Assembly (NCBI GenBank): GCA_963691815.1
Contig: OY829650.1
Coordinates: forward strand, 6,893,527-6,957,526
Length of the DNA stretch: 64,000 nt
Direction: 5' to 3'
From: Echiichthys vipera
Taxonomy: Eukaryota > Chordata > Actinopteri > Perciformes > Trachinidae
A program made the translations under genes and the position numbers. How positions within the stretch are numbered: position 1 is the stretch's first letter; each line of letters begins with the position of its first letter. Under the pieces are notes generated by a model, which was not told the origin of the DNA, did not search any database, and worked only from the letters and a program-made list of their open reading frames with translations. Below, in pieces: positions 32,196 to 44,924 of this stretch.

Positions 32196-33136
32196 GGCTT
32201 TTTTTTGGTGGTGTCCCAGCCACCTTCCATTAGCCTTGGTTTTTCAGTCCTGTCACTGTCAAACTTTGGCTTACTTCCTTAGAAATCTTAAATGGTGTAT
32301 ATCCATCCAGAGTATTGTTACAACAGCTGTTTGGTATTTAAACCGACGGATGCTAACAAAACCATATTGTTTATGCACTTATGGTGAATACAAAAGATGA
32401 CTTTCTTGTCAGCAACATCCTCATTCTTAGAAAATTGAATATACACAAATCCAAGTATATGAAAGTAAAACCTTCTTTTAATATATTTCACCATGAATTT
32501 ATGTTGCATGTCAAAGCCCTTAAATGTATATAAAAAAGTAATACAGTGAAACTTTAATATCATTAAAGAATATGAATGACAAAAAGCCCCATCTTTATTC
32601 TCATTTAATCATTGATGGTATTTGTTTTGTTGGATCTTATTGTATTTTATTATAACTTACACTTCTGTAAGCACCTGATCCTTCATAATACTGTGAAGAA
32701 GTTTGAGACATATTGTTTGTACATGGATTTGTGCATTCATGCGTGGACGCATCACATGCCCTGTTAGAACATAACAAAAACTTTGGCTCAATAGCTACAG
32801 CTGCTACTTAGCTAGCTTAGCTGAGTTTCGTTAGCTAACGTTACCGACAATATGTTTAAAATAAAATAACAACGTTTAACAACCGGGGTTGCTGGCTTCT
32901 CCACTGCCAACGTAAACTACCAAAAGTTGTTTATGTAGTCGTCAAGGTCTTCTTCGACTCAACGTCAAAGTGTAGCTAACGTTAGCCTGCTGAAACATAC
33001 ACCTGGCACAAAAACAAAGGCTAAACTTATAAATGTGGTCAACGGGAAGGATGTGACATGTCCTACGCTAAGCCATAACACGCCAATGACACATTTCCTA
33101 ACTTAAAATGTCACTCAATAAGCGGAAAACACTCAC

Positions 33137-33230
33137 CTTAAAAGCTGAATCAAACACCACCGGTGCCTCTCGTTCAGCTAGCCGCCTGCTCTGCTGCCAC
33201 TAGTCAACATGGCTCAGCGTAGCTTCGAGC
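33137..33230 (-). other. Candidate 5' non-coding exon and promoter of NUDT8
   Basis: The minus strand reads ...AGCTTTTAAG followed by GTGAGTGTT at plus 33136, a strong donor. Surrounding sequence is comparatively CG-rich (GCTTCGAGCGCGTCACTG). With the acceptor just before the ATG at 31679, this makes a plausible leader exon. Its 5' limit is not defined. Confidence 0.45.
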
Positions 33231-33239
33231 GCGTCACTG

Positions 33240-34060
33240 TTGCCCTCACTGCGCCAGGGTTGCCCACACAGCTGCCCTCACTGCGCCGTTGTGATGGCAA
33301 CCCATTTCACGACTCTTCAGCTTGTATTTACTGCTAATAAGTAGATGGGGGATGGTAGGTGAGACAGAAGTAGGATTTAGTGAATCGTTTTTTTGTTTGT
33401 TTTGTTTCGTAAGTTGGATAGCATTGCATACAGTACTCCAGTACACTTGGTGGAGGTAGGCCCTATGCACCAATGTAAGTTATATGGTTGAAACTCACCA
33501 TAGAAGAAGAAGGTGAGAGAACATTTACATTATTTACTGATGAAATCACTGGGAAAACCCCTCCACTGTTTGCAAATTAACATCACCAGTCAGTCTTCAG
33601 AGGTGAAAAACCAGTCTGTCCTTATTGCACTCCACATTAACCAGGCCAGAATAAAAAGCACATGTTCAGTGTAGGCCTAATGTAATTTCTAAAGATTACT
33701 ACCATTACTTGTAAATTCTTAACTTTATGATATTTCTCAGTTGACAAAGTTGACAGTGACCTAAAGTTGCCATCGGTTCAGACTTCAGAGGCCAATGCTA
33801 TTTGACTTGACCAATTGGAAAGCACCTATGACATCAGTGAGAGAAACTCCTCACCTCACCTGTTTTACCAGCCCCACCCTCAGGTTTCACACAGCATGAG
33901 TTTCACGTGAACTGGCATTTCAGCCTTGCCATCTCTGTGAGCGTGTGCTTTGACTTAAAAAGACATTCTAGTTCTGTAGGGACCCTGTGGTTGTCCATAT
34001 ACATCCAGGCCTGACCTCCAAGAAATCCACCTAATCCTTCTCGAGTCCAACCAGCTCCTT
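33240..34060. other. NUDT8-TRIM divergent spacer
   Basis: About 800 bp upstream of the TRIM start codon. It must hold the TRIM promoter and leader. No TATA box or clear interferon-response element was found by eye. No gene is seen. Confidence 0.5.
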
Positions 34061-37000
34061 ATGGCCTCAGCCTGGTCTGAAGAGGAGACCTTTGTCTGCT
34101 CAGTATGCCTGGACACCCTGAAGGAACCGGCCACCCTACCCTGTGGACATTCATACTGCTTGGCTTGTATCCAGAGCCACTGGGACACGACAGACTGCAA
34201 GGGTCAGTACAGCTGCCCCCAGTGTAGGCAGGTCTTCAACCCTCGACCCTCACTGGCTAAGAGCACTGTGCTGGTGGAGGCTATGGAGAAACTGCGAACC
34301 AGCAGCCTCAAGCAAAGGTCCTCCACAGACGTCTCCTCTGCCCCACCATCAATGCCTATCTACTTGGAGGTCCTACCCCATATAGGGCCGCGAAAGGGCA
34401 GCATATATCCTCAGCTTCCCACAGTGGACCCCAGGCCCTGCCCTCAACATAACCGACCCCTGGACCTGTTTTGCCATGAGGACAAGGAGTGCGTGTGTGA
34501 GGTGTGTTGCCAGCACGGACACAAGGGGCACCGTGTTCTCAAAGCACAGGAAGAGAGGAAGGAGAGACAGGTATGTAATGGACAAGGAAATTATCACTAG
34601 ATGATATTATCAATGTTTTTCTTGTCGTTTTCTTTTTCTCTCGTGTTGGTCTTGGTGTATAAAATATGGTACAGCTGAATCATGAGTGTAGCATTTCCAA
34701 AATGTAGCTGAACTTGAAATACTTGTAAAATAGTTTTTTTTGTGCATTGGAAGTGTTCCTCTTCCTCTTCTTTAAGGTCAAAATATTTTGTGGCATCACA
34801 AATGACTCATCATAAACCACAATATACTGTAGGTCCAGTAGTGCATACTACAACTACTGTGTGGCCTCTTTTATGTACTATATAACCTACTGTATATCTA
34901 CCCTAAGCCATGGATGATGATGATGATGATGATGATGTGGTGTTTGTGTGTCTAGAAAGAGCTTGTTCAGATGCAGGCCGACATACAGAAGAGAATCCAG
35001 GAGACTGAAAAGAGGCTTCTGGAGCTCCCACATGTTGCCCGCCAGCACAAGGTAAATAACAATTATGATTGTTTAGTGTAGAATCTTTTTGTACTCCTCA
35101 TCATAGTCATCATTTTTGGTGTCTTGCTTGTTACATATGCACATTTACATTCTTTGTACCGCCTTCACTTCGTCTCTGTGCACTCCCAGGCCTTGGTGCA
35201 GGCTCTAGAGCAAGAGAGCACAGATTTATTCTCGGACCTCGTCAAGAACGTGAATGTCACAGGCATCCAGGTAGGCGAGGTCATCAGCACCCAGGAAACC
35301 TCCTTAGGCAGTCGGGTCGAGGGGCAGATCCACAGGCTGGAGCAGGAGGTGGCGTCACTGCGCTGGAAGAGCGAGGAGCTGGGCAGGCTGGCCGACATGC
35401 AGGACAACATCTGCTTCCTGAAGGTAATTTAGCCTGAGGCAGGGTGTTGCCAGAAATGGATTTCATCTTTAATTTCACAGGATAAATAATGAATAAGGTT
35501 CAACATCAATAAAATGGGAACTTCTGTTTTTAACTGTAATACTTTGTATCATTTAATTCAAAGCATTTCCTCATCCTGGAGCCGCTGGGTCAGGAAGGTG
35601 CCACAGGAGATTCAAGTCTGAGTCAGGAGGAAGCGGTGGTAGCCTCCATCCGCTCAGCCATGAGAGAACTACAAGGGTCAATACAGGACCTCTGCAAAGC
35701 CAGTCTGGCCAAGATCGTCACATTATGTAGGTATTCATCTTCTCTTCTCTCCTCCTCACTTCTCTCCTCTTTGTCAGATAGTAAAAACTTTCTGTGCCTT
35801 CGTAGTGAATCCCGATTTTGTGGCTTCAACACCCAACGTTGCAGCAGATACTACAGCAGCTAATAACAGTGGCCAGGCCTCCAGACAAAACACAGGTACA
35901 GTAACTGAAGATCACCCAGTGGGACACAAGCACAGATTACGCTCAAGCAGAGCACAAGTTTTTTCTGACTACTACAAACAAAAGAAAAGGACACCTTCAG
36001 ATGTGTTTCTCACAACTCATTCGCTCTCTCCTGTAGTGTATGAGATGACAACAGACTCTCCAACTTTGCCACCTCCACGACCTCAAGGTAAGTTCATAAA
36101 CTTCACATAGTGTGGCTCATAACACAAATGCTGTTGCTTCATCTATTCATGTTAAATTTGGTTTATGTGTTTCTTTATTTCATCTCTACCCCCATCTCTG
36201 TGAAGCTTCCGCCCCTCCTCCACCCGTCCCTCTTCCTCAAGCTCAAGGTAATAGCAAAAGCATTAGATGTTGGCTCTACACATTAAAGAGATAGTTTGGA
36301 TTTAATGAAGAGGTAGTCAGTGTGTTACCTACAATAGATGGCAGTCAGCATGTCCCCAGTTTGGAGAAGCAGGCAGGAGCACAGGCACTGATGCATAGCA
36401 ATGTACAGGGGCAGCAGGTAAACATAGATTTGTCACCTTTAAGAAAAGGACTACCTAAAGAAATCAATATCAATTTAAGTTTACACTTCATTTGGAATAT
36501 TTTCCTTAGCTTTATCATGCTGTTAAACAGATACTGAAACCTTTATCAATGCTCTCGTCAAAGCCACCAGACTCACTTACCGCTCCCTCGATCAGTTTGT
36601 TTGCTTGTTAGTTTTGTTACTATCTAACCATTTTAAAAAAGCACAGTGACACAATAACACAAACTAACAGATCAAGGCAGTGGTCGACCAACAAGTCCTG
36701 GTTTCTGAAAGAAAAAAAAAAGTTTTTGTCAATGGAGTCGGTTGGCTTTGATGAGAGCATAGAACAGCTTCAGTTCCCCCGGTGTAAACTTTCTCAAGGT
36801 GCATGATGGCAACGTAAAGCATTGAAAATATTCCTTGTGTACACTTAAACTTACATTGAGTTTTTTGGCGTGCTTTTATTTAGTAGGATAAGATGTTTAG
36901 CTGCTGCCCCCATCCACAGCAGTACATTGATTAGCTCCCCTGATGGTGCTGTTGCTCCAAACTACTGCCATCTTTCTATAGGTAACCCTGACTATGGATA

Positions 37001-38860
37001 AGTACTTTATACAACACCACTTTAAAAAAATGCATCCTTTGATCAACTGCCTCTTGGAGAAGTAGAAAGTGATGCAGATGACTTTTGATCCCTGATTTTA
37101 TATATCCTCCCCCCTTAGCCCCTCCTATACCATCAGTGGGACTTGATAATCCAGCGCCAAAGACAAGAGAAGAATTACTGAAATGTGAGTCCATCATACT
37201 CCATGATATGAAACAGAATACATAACAGTGTCAAAGCCTTGGGAGGGGCTCAGAGTCTTCGCTAAAATGCATCCTCTCCCTTCAGTCCGCTTCGAACCCA
37301 CCATGGATGCCAACACGGTGTATCGCCAAGTGCAACTGTCAGATGGGGGTCAGAAGGCCAAGATGCGAGCTGAGAACCTGAACCTACCAGACCATCCTGA
37401 GCGCTTCCACTTCTGGAGACAGGTTCTCTGCAAAGAGCCACTGGGAGGGAGTCCTTACTACTGGGAGGTGGAGTGGACTGGCAAAAAGGTGGATGAGTGG
37501 GAAAATGGGTGGTTTCTAATACACATATGCTGCATACAATATATAATTAGAGATCATTGCTAAAAATAAGTATCACAACAGTCTGTCCGATGAAAGCTGT
37601 ACTCAATATTATATCTATCACCCTCTTACTGTAAATATAAATTATACCCATTTCCACATTTTATTTTATTTTTACAGATTTCTACCAAAATACAGCCACA
37701 TTTTAAAAGAAACAAATGAGTTTAAAGTGATCTGGATTTGTGTCCTCACACATCCCAAAATGTTGTACTTTCTTGCTGCAAGAGGTCACCTGTGATGAGC
37801 GCTGATTGCACCACATTGCCTCTAACCAAACCATTAAACTGCAGGGTACTTATAACATTTTTTTTTTTTTTTACCTGTTACCTATTTTCAATACATCACT
37901 AGCACCTTGTTTTTTAGGGATGGCAATGTTGGGACGGGTGGGCAGTCCACCATTTAGTCCAGGCTGACATATCGCTAACATGACCTGTGATTGGCCAAAG
38001 TCAAGGACTAGATTTTCTAAAGCTTGTAAACAGAGCCAAGGGTGTAGAGGCTTTAAATTACAATGTTAAAAACTGCCCACCCCAGGTTTAATAACTGCCA
38101 TTAAATTTTGTTTCAAACATTCATGTCCCCCTGAGGATGAACTGTGACATTTTTTAAGATCCATTAACTTTTTTATTTAAAATTTTCCGCATACTAAACA
38201 TTCTCATTGACTAAATGCAAAACTATTTTCCATCAGCCTCAGCTTCACTGTGTACAATGCTCTGTTAGAATGCTAATGCAATGTTTGTGTTGTTATGGGG
38301 ATCATGTTAGCATGCTGACGTTGACCCAAACCCTGCACAACCCTGCCTAAGTACAGCCTCACAGAGATGCTATCAAGGCTGTCGACTCGGTCTTGTTAAA
38401 TAAATACCAGTACTGAGCCCTAATCCTTAAACTGTCCACTGACATCCCCTAACATCCTTTTCATTTACCTGGTTACCAAGAGTTTGCTTCCTTTCCTAAT
38501 CAAGTTTTTTTCCTGTCCATGAAGATCACCATCGGTGTGGCCTACAAGGAGATAGAGCGCAAGGGCTCTGACGACAACAGCCGCTTGGGGCACAATGCTC
38601 TGTCTTGGAGCTTGTACTGGTCCGGGACCGGCTTCTCCTTCTGGCACAATGGCGAGGAAAAACTGCTGGGCTCGCCCAAGGCCCGGCGGATCGGCGTCTA
38701 TCTGGACCAGCATGCTGGGATTCTGGCCTTTTACCGCATCACCCACAACCAGGCTGATCTCATCCACCAGCACCAGAGCCAGTTCAGTGGCCCACTGTAC
38801 CCAGGGTTCAGGTTCTGGGCAGGAGTAGGGGCTACAGTGGTTGTTTGCCATTTGGATTGA
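34061..38860 (+). CDS. TRIM-family E3 ubiquitin ligase (RING, B-box, coiled coil, B30.2)
   Basis: Exons: 34061-34570, 34956-35051, 35190-35423, 35564-35726, 35806-35895, 36037-36087, 36206-36247, 37119-37184, 37286-37488, 38525-38860, giving 596 residues. The RING spans Cys13-Cys55 (CSVCLDTLKEPATLPCGHSY, CPQC). A single B-box 2 lies at 127-157 (CPQHNRPLDLFCHEDKECVC). A coiled coil is predicted for about 171-280 (heptads such as KRIQETEKRLLEL). A Ser/Thr/Pro-rich linker (about 335-417) is built from four small exons. PRY-SPRY occupies 418-596, with the LDP-like LPDHPERFHFW, YYWEVEW and FYRITHN motifs. The layout is that of fish TRIM25-like and finTRIM antiviral ligases; the exact subfamily is uncertain, so I give no symbol. 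The B30.2 domain is split by a 1.04-kb intron, which is not usual for TRIMs. Confidence 0.9.
36288..37095. repeat. Dispersed fish repeat, copy 1 (TRIM intron 7)
   Basis: From about 36680 (CGACCAACAAGTCCTGGTTTC) to 37095 this region matches 42140-42545 at high identity. Shared landmarks are TTTGATGAGAGCATAGAAC, TAGCTGCTGCCCCCATCCAC, TGATGGTGCTGTTGCTCCAA and AACTGCCTCTTGGAGAAGTA. The 36288-36400 part (AGATAGTTTGGATTTAATGA; GTTTGGAGAAGCAGGCAGGA) looks like the other end of the same element. No open frame is present. Confidence 0.75.
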
Positions 38861-40705
38861 GTTGTATAATGATGGGCTTTTGTTTTTTTTCATACACACT
38901 GTACGTATATAACCTGCTTGTCTGGTTGGAAACATTTGACACTTTACAACTTTAATAAGGGGGTAAATGTGCTCTGGAGATCCTTCTACAAAAGAAACAT
39001 GTTTGGGAAAGTTTTCTTTTCATATTATTCTTTTTGCATCATGTATATTTTCTAAAACATGTCTTTGTGAGTGAATACAAGAACTGGAAACACATTTGAT
39101 CTATGCATCTTTCTTAAACAAAGTCTTTTTGGGTGAAGGTTAAAGCATTTTTGTGTGAACAGGCTAATACAGATTCTGTAAGCATACATCTACCTTCTTA
39201 TGTCACTAAAGCTACCAGAGTCCTGCTGATCTTATCTTCGCTCCCCACACTTCAGTGACCTGGATGCCTTTAAGCTCCTCTTCCGTTCTCAACTTATCTG
39301 TTGTATCATCAGTACTCCCACGTGCGTTTTTATAAAACAATTGTACCTTTATTGTTCTTTTGTGCACACATTCCTTTGTCTTATCCTGATTTGTGTTCAA
39401 TCAGAGATTTGTTTTGACTTAAACTCTCACCTCCTCACTCGTTGCTCTCTGTGAGGAAACTTGTTTGTGTGTCTTTCCTCTCCAAACACTCATAAGCATA
39501 TCCTTGCTTTGTGCTAGTAAACTCAAGTAATTCAACACTATTCAGAGAAGGAACACAATGAAACTCTCATTTTACATGTGGTGGCAACACACATGTGGTT
39601 TGCCTTGACCTACCCTGATTGAAAAAGTTGGATGAATTAGAAAGATATAACCCTGATGACGTGGCTTCTGGGTTGAAAGCATTCATCTTGAATTAGACAT
39701 AAAAAAACAAGGCATAGAAAACGATAATGTTATGTCAGTCCTCAACAATTAGCCTATTGGACCAGTGAAATGGACACATAAAAATCAGAGGCAAGGCAAG
39801 TTTTTGTATAACACATTTCAGCAACTAGGCAATTCAACAGTGTTTAACATTAACATAAAAACTATCGAGACAAACTGCAAAAGAATAGAAACAGTAATTA
39901 AAAAGAAAAGAGAACGGAAAATAAAAACAAACTAAGAATGTATAAAATCAAGTAAAATACTAACTTTAAAAAGAAGTGTGAAGCAAAGTGTTTCAGGAAA
40001 ACAGAACACAAAAAAATACATAACACGTCAAACAAAAACCCACTGAGTAGCCTAAATATAATGATACAAATTTTAAAATCACTACCCATATTTGAAACTT
40101 GCGCACATAGATCGGTAAATAGTGCACCAGCATCAAAAGGTTTCCATTCTCTCCTACACTGTTCTTTCCTTTACTGCGTGAGTGGCTGTAATCTGAATTT
40201 TTAAGTCGAAATTGCACTCTCTCAATCAGAGCTCACATCAAGGATAACTTCCTTGTTACAGGTTCATGTGAATGAGTCTTTACGTTTTTTTAGACACTGC
40301 AAACTGACAGGTCTCTCTATCTCTGATTCCAAATGTAGGAACATGGCAACGGAGGAAAGACATACTATCTTTGTTTACTGATGGGAAACGCTGCACCAGG
40401 TGGATGACTTGCCTCGGAGGATAGATGATATCTGAACTACATATACAACACATAGCCCTGGAGGATATGTGTGTGTGTGTGTGTGTTTGTGCGTGTGTGT
40501 GTGTCTGTTGTGAAGTCCCCACTCAAACAGAAATTAGTTAAGGTATACAGGTGTAGAGGTGGACTATAGGTGAAACAGGGAGGAGCTACAGCATAGAATT
40601 GATGGGAAACATGTATGTGTATATATACAGGTGGGACTCCAGACCCTGCATCAGTCGACCACATCTTCTGCCCTCCTGAAGCCATCATCAGTTGCCGGCC
40701 TCATC
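38861..40705. other. TRIM 3' region and spacer before the C1q cluster
   Basis: About 1.8 kb of AT-rich DNA. It includes a decayed CAAGGCAAG retro-tail near 39790 and a (GT)n patch at 40471-40505. No gene is recognised. The last 90 bp form the promoter of the first C1q gene. Confidence 0.55.
40620..40627 (+). promoter_or_regulatory. TATA box of C1q-like gene 1
   Basis: TATATATA lies 79 bp upstream of the ATG, with about 50 bp left for a short leader. The sequence upstream does not resemble the promoters of genes 2 and 3. Confidence 0.55.
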
Positions 40706-41697
40706 ATGCGAGGTGAGACAAGATATACTATAATGATATATAAACTATAACAAAGAAAGTTATAACATTTTTCTTTAACTCTCAATATTATCTCTGCTCT
40801 TCTTCTCCCAGCTATTGTATTGCTGTGTCTGCTGGAAGCAGCCTTCGCCCAGGATGTTAAATATCCTTGGATGGGAACTGGCACAGACTCGGGAACAGAA
40901 CCCAACACAGAAAATGGTGAGAGATCTTTATAGCAAATATGGAACTTCACGTGATGAATCACACACACACACACGTCAGCCGAGCTTTCATCTGTATTCC
41001 TGTGTTTTTTCTAGTGTGTCTTACGGACCAGGCGTCGTGTGGCTGCTGTCTGATGCAGCAGCAGGTACACAGGATGAAGATGTTCTTTAACGCCAGCCTC
41101 AATGAGCTGGAGAAGGAACTGACAAAAACAAAGGCCGTCCTCAACAACGTGAGAGGTGAGACGAGTGCATGAGTAAATGTATTTACACACTGGGGGGGAT
41201 CAGGGGTTGTTCTCAGTGTAACAACCTTCTTTTTGTTTTATTTCTGCCCCTCTGCATCTCCAGCCAGCCGCAGTGCCTTTTCTGTGTCTCTAACCAATGA
41301 CGTCAAACTGAAGTGCTTTGGCCCGTACCGTGACGACAAGATCCTCGCCTACAAACATGTCTTCATCAACCTGGGTGATGGCTACAACAAGGAGACCGGT
41401 ATCTTCACTGTCCCACGCTCTGGCGTCTACAGCCTCGCCCTCACTGTCTACAGTGACGCTGGTTCTCCCGGCAACACCTTGGCCGCCTGTGCCAGTCTGC
41501 TGGTAAACAACCAGGTGGTGGCAGGACCTAGTGAACGAAATATGCAAGATCAAGAGGACAGTGCCACTATTGTTTTGGCCCTCCACCTGAAGGCCGGGGA
41601 CCTTGTGGCTGTTAACCTGCCCATTGGATGTTTCCTTTGCGATAACAACAGCCACTATAACACTTTCACTGGTTTCCTGCTTTATGCTACTGACTAG
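40706..41697 (+). CDS. Secreted short C1q-domain protein, gene 1
   Basis: Exons 40706-40712, 40812-40916, 41015-41155 and 41264-41697 give 228 residues. The first exon holds only seven coding bases (ATGCGAG). Order: signal peptide MRAIVLLCLLEAAFA, a short linker, a Cys cluster (C39, C46, C48, C49: CLTDQASCGCCLMQ), a helix-prone stretch with an N-glycosylation sequon at Asn63 (FFNAS), and a C1q domain from about 85 to the end (AFSVSLTND, FINLGDGYNKETGIFTVPRS, GVYSLALTVYSD, YNTFTGFLLYATD). There is no collagen region, so it is of the cerebellin-like or 'secreted globular head' C1q type. Such proteins form trimers and higher oligomers, and some fish members are acute-phase or ovary factors. Precise role unknown. 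Confidence 0.9.
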
Positions 41698-42062
41698 GGA
41701 AGTGTAACTGCTCTGGGATTTGTATCATCTCTTGCTACTGATGTGTCTGATGCATGAAACCTTTCTGTGGCAACAGTTGTGCATTTTATCCCTTAATCTA
41801 TCTGCTGTTTTTTAACTATCATCCATCCCAACAACAAGCTGAATGCTTTTTGTTAACAGAAGCAAGGTTTAATCCAAGTCTGAAGCCTTTTCAGATATAT
41901 AACCTTTTCAAAATATTGTACATCTATGTCACTATTGTTCATGTTCTGACCTTCCTCACAATACAGTCGAAGTAAATTTGTTCTTGTAACTGCAAATCTG
42001 TCACTGACCTTTATTTGATATAAATTGTGATGGAAATACGTGATATACTGTACCTGCACCAA

Positions 42063-42068
42063 AATAAA
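42063..42068 (+). promoter_or_regulatory. Polyadenylation signal, C1q-like gene 1
   Basis: AATAAA at 42063, with a second at 42080. The flank just beyond (GCAGCCTTATGAGGTATTTTG) resembles the flank after gene 2's signal (GGCGTTATGAGGTGTTTTG), so the duplication reached past the transcript end. Confidence 0.65.
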
Positions 42069-42099
42069 TCCAGATTTGAAATAAAATAGCAGCCTTATG

Positions 42100-42545
42100 A
42101 GGTATTTTGTTTTAATCTCCAAAATGAGAGTGCGCAAATAGTGGTAAACCAACAAGTCCTGGGTTCTGCAAGGTAAAAAAAAAATCTGTTTTTGTCAGTG
42201 GAGTCTGATGGCTTTGATGAGAGCATAGAACTTTGTTTTACTGGTGTTAACTTAAACAATGTGCGTGATTCAAGGAGCATACACAGCATTTTTTTGTGGA
42301 CTTTTGTTTAGGTGGCTAAAGTATGTTTAGCTGCTGACCCCATCCACAGCATTGATTAGCTTCCATGATGGTGCTGTTTCTCCAAACTACCGCCATCTAC
42401 TGTAGGTAATACACTGACTATTGATAAGTACTTCACACAACCCAGCTTAAAACAAACAAACAAAAACCATCTTGTAATCAACAACTGCCTTTTGGAGAAG
42501 TAGAACGTGATGCAGATCACTTTTTATCCCTGATTTGATATATTG
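42100..42545. repeat. Dispersed fish repeat, copy 2
   Basis: Matches 36680-37095 in the same orientation with small indels (see that entry). It lies between C1q genes 1 and 2. It lacks the 36288-36400 portion of the other copy. Confidence 0.75.
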
Positions 42546-43084
42546 ATTTCAATCGTCAAAAAATGGAGATATCAACTTTTTTATTCCACACATCCCTTGT
42601 CAGAACCTGGCTCCTACATTACCCACAATGCAACTCAACACAACACAACAGTTCATTCAGAGATCTGGGGTGTTATGCTAATAGTCAGTTCTTATCCTAA
42701 AGCATACATGTGAAGCTACAGGTCTGGTAGGCTTGAGCGTAGCCATTCTCTTTAATACAGGTATTTTGTTTGATTGAAATTCAGTTGCAAGATAAAGTTT
42801 ACAATTTAAGATGTTCAACTGAGCTAGCTTAACAAACAGAACTCAATAAACCAACGATCTGTTCCTCTTTGGGTGAAATGTTGTATTTTTTTGTGCAATG
42901 CTCCACCTGTTCAGGTTCTTGTTTTTATTCCAAGAAGGCTAGTAATGAAAGACATTGGGTTTAACAGGCGGTTGGAGCAGATCCAGTTAAAATGCTAAAA
43001 TAAGACATCAGTTGACTATAACATTAACTGTGCATATGCAGCTCTATGAATGGCTGCTGATGCAAAAACTGAGCTCCAAACCTC

Positions 43085-43380
43085 ATCTCAGGTAACAGGC
43101 GATACCTGGGTGGCACCAACAACAAAGCCCCGGAGGGGGTGTGTCTGCTGGTGTGTGATTATTAGAAAATGAGAGCCCCTAGTGATGAAGGAATACATCT
43201 CCAGCTATAAAGTTATAAAGACAAAAGACCCAAGGAGGAGCAATGCCAAAAAAGGAGGATTAAAAATTAGAGGTAAAAAAGGGAGGGGTCTCAGATAAAT
43301 ATAAATCCACGACTTCTGTCACAGGATCATTCTACGCTTCTTCCATCCTTCTGAAGCCTTCAGCATTTACCAGCATCAAC
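43085..43380 (+). promoter_or_regulatory. Promoter of C1q-like gene 2 (shared with gene 3)
   Basis: TATAAAT at 43300-43306 lies 75 bp before the ATG. The block GGGAGGGGTCTCAGATAAATA, the upstream AAGGAGGAGCAATG and the more distal GAGAGCCCCTAGTGATGA match the gene 3 promoter region (46135-46391) in the same order. This is a duplicated promoter. Confidence 0.65.
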
Positions 43381-44715
43381 ATGAGAGGTGAGACCAGATG
43401 CAAGTAACAACTACAGTGGTATGAAGTTCATGTGTTAGATGGTGGAAGCTTCCGACAGAACAAGGACTCAAGAATTAGTAGTGTGGGTTTGAAGTATCCT
43501 GTCTGAAGGTGGCTTATTAGTGATTAGTAATCCTCCATAGTTTGGTAAGAAAACATGGTTCACACCTGTATACTAGGGTTAAAAGCTAACACAAATGAAA
43601 GGATACAGTGTATTGGAGAAAACTGTGTGACTGGTTTAATGGCTGGTCCTTTGTTGAAGCTTAAACTCCTGCACCGCAAAATATGAAAAACAGCAGAAAC
43701 AACAGAAAATCAGAGTCAGCTCATTGCCTTAGAACAACAATGGCTTTTCTGCTTTTCATTGGTATGTGTCTTTGCTCTTTTCCCCCTCAGCTATCGTATT
43801 GCTGTGTCTGCTGCATGCAGCCTTTGCTGGTTTTCAGAATATCTGGCCCGAGCTTCACTCCCCATCACCACATACAGGACCCGCACCATATATGCCCTAT
43901 GGTGAGAGATTGTTAAGGACATAAGTCTATCCCTTCTGTCAAAACCCAGTTGTTGTGTCTGCACATACCAGCCACCTAATCTATTAATGTGCGTGTGCAG
44001 TGTGTCTTGCGGATCAGGCGTCGTGTGGCTGCTGTCTGATGCAGAAACAGATGGAGAGGATGGAGGCCTTCTTTAACATGAGCTATGAAGGAATGCACAA
44101 TTTGCTGAAATCGTCAAAGATTGCCCTCAAACATATGAAAGGTGAGCAATGCTGAGAGGCTTGTCAAAATGTCATAAAGAATACTTTTTTATTCCTTTAG
44201 TCTAATTATTTCTTTTGCGTTTTCCTTCTGCATTTACAGAAAGCCGCAGTGCCTTCTCTGTCGCTCACAACAATATGGAAGACCTGACATGCTTCGGCCC
44301 CTTCGTTGAAGACACCCGCATCGTCTACAAACATGTCTTCATCAACCTCGGTAGTGGCTACAATGTGGATACCGGTGTCTTCACTGTTCCATGCTCTGGT
44401 GTCTACAGCCTCGCCCTCACCATCTACAGTGACACCGGTTCTCCCGGTAACACCGTCGCTGCCTGCGCCAGTCTGCTGGTCAACGGCCAGGTTGTGGCAG
44501 GACTCAGTGAACAAAACCAAGAGACGGGCCAAAACCTAGAAAAATATGCAGACAAAGAGGACAGTGCTACTTTTGTTTTTACCCGTCACCTGAAGGCTGG
44601 GGACGAGGTGGCTGTCAACCTGCCCAAAGGATGTGTCATCTGTGATGACCGAAAACACTATAACACTTTCACTTGTTTCCTGCTGTATGCTACTGACTAC
44701 GTTGAAACGATGTAG
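43381..44715 (+). CDS. Secreted short C1q-domain protein, gene 2
   Basis: Exons 43381-43387, 43791-43901, 44001-44141 and 44240-44715 give 244 residues, with the same exon phases as gene 1. Signal peptide MRAIVLLCLLHAAFA. Pro/His-rich linker. Cys cluster C41, C48, C50, C51 (CLADQASCGCCLMQ). Sequon at Asn65 (FFNMS). C1q domain from about 87 (AFSVAHNNMEDLTCFGPF, FINLGSGYNVDTGVFTVPCS, YNTFTCFLLYATD). A 9-12-residue insertion (QETGQNLEKYADK) lies in a loop compared with genes 1 and 3. Two extra cysteines are present in the C1q domain (VPCSG and FTCFL), and the C-terminus is slightly extended (YVETM). It is a close paralogue of gene 1; function unknown. Confidence 0.9.
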
Positions 44716-44924
44716 GTGCGCTGGAATTTGTACCAACTCTTGACCTGCTGATGAGGTTTGAGTGATAGGTTTTTCTGTAGTGACAGTAATGCTTTGTTTG
44801 TAGCCTTTAATCTCAACTGCACAACTGATTGAGTGTCTTTGTTGTAACTGTAAATGTGTCACTGAATCATTTTATGTGATATAACATGACGGGAATGTTT
44901 AATGTATCTGTGAAATCACAACAA

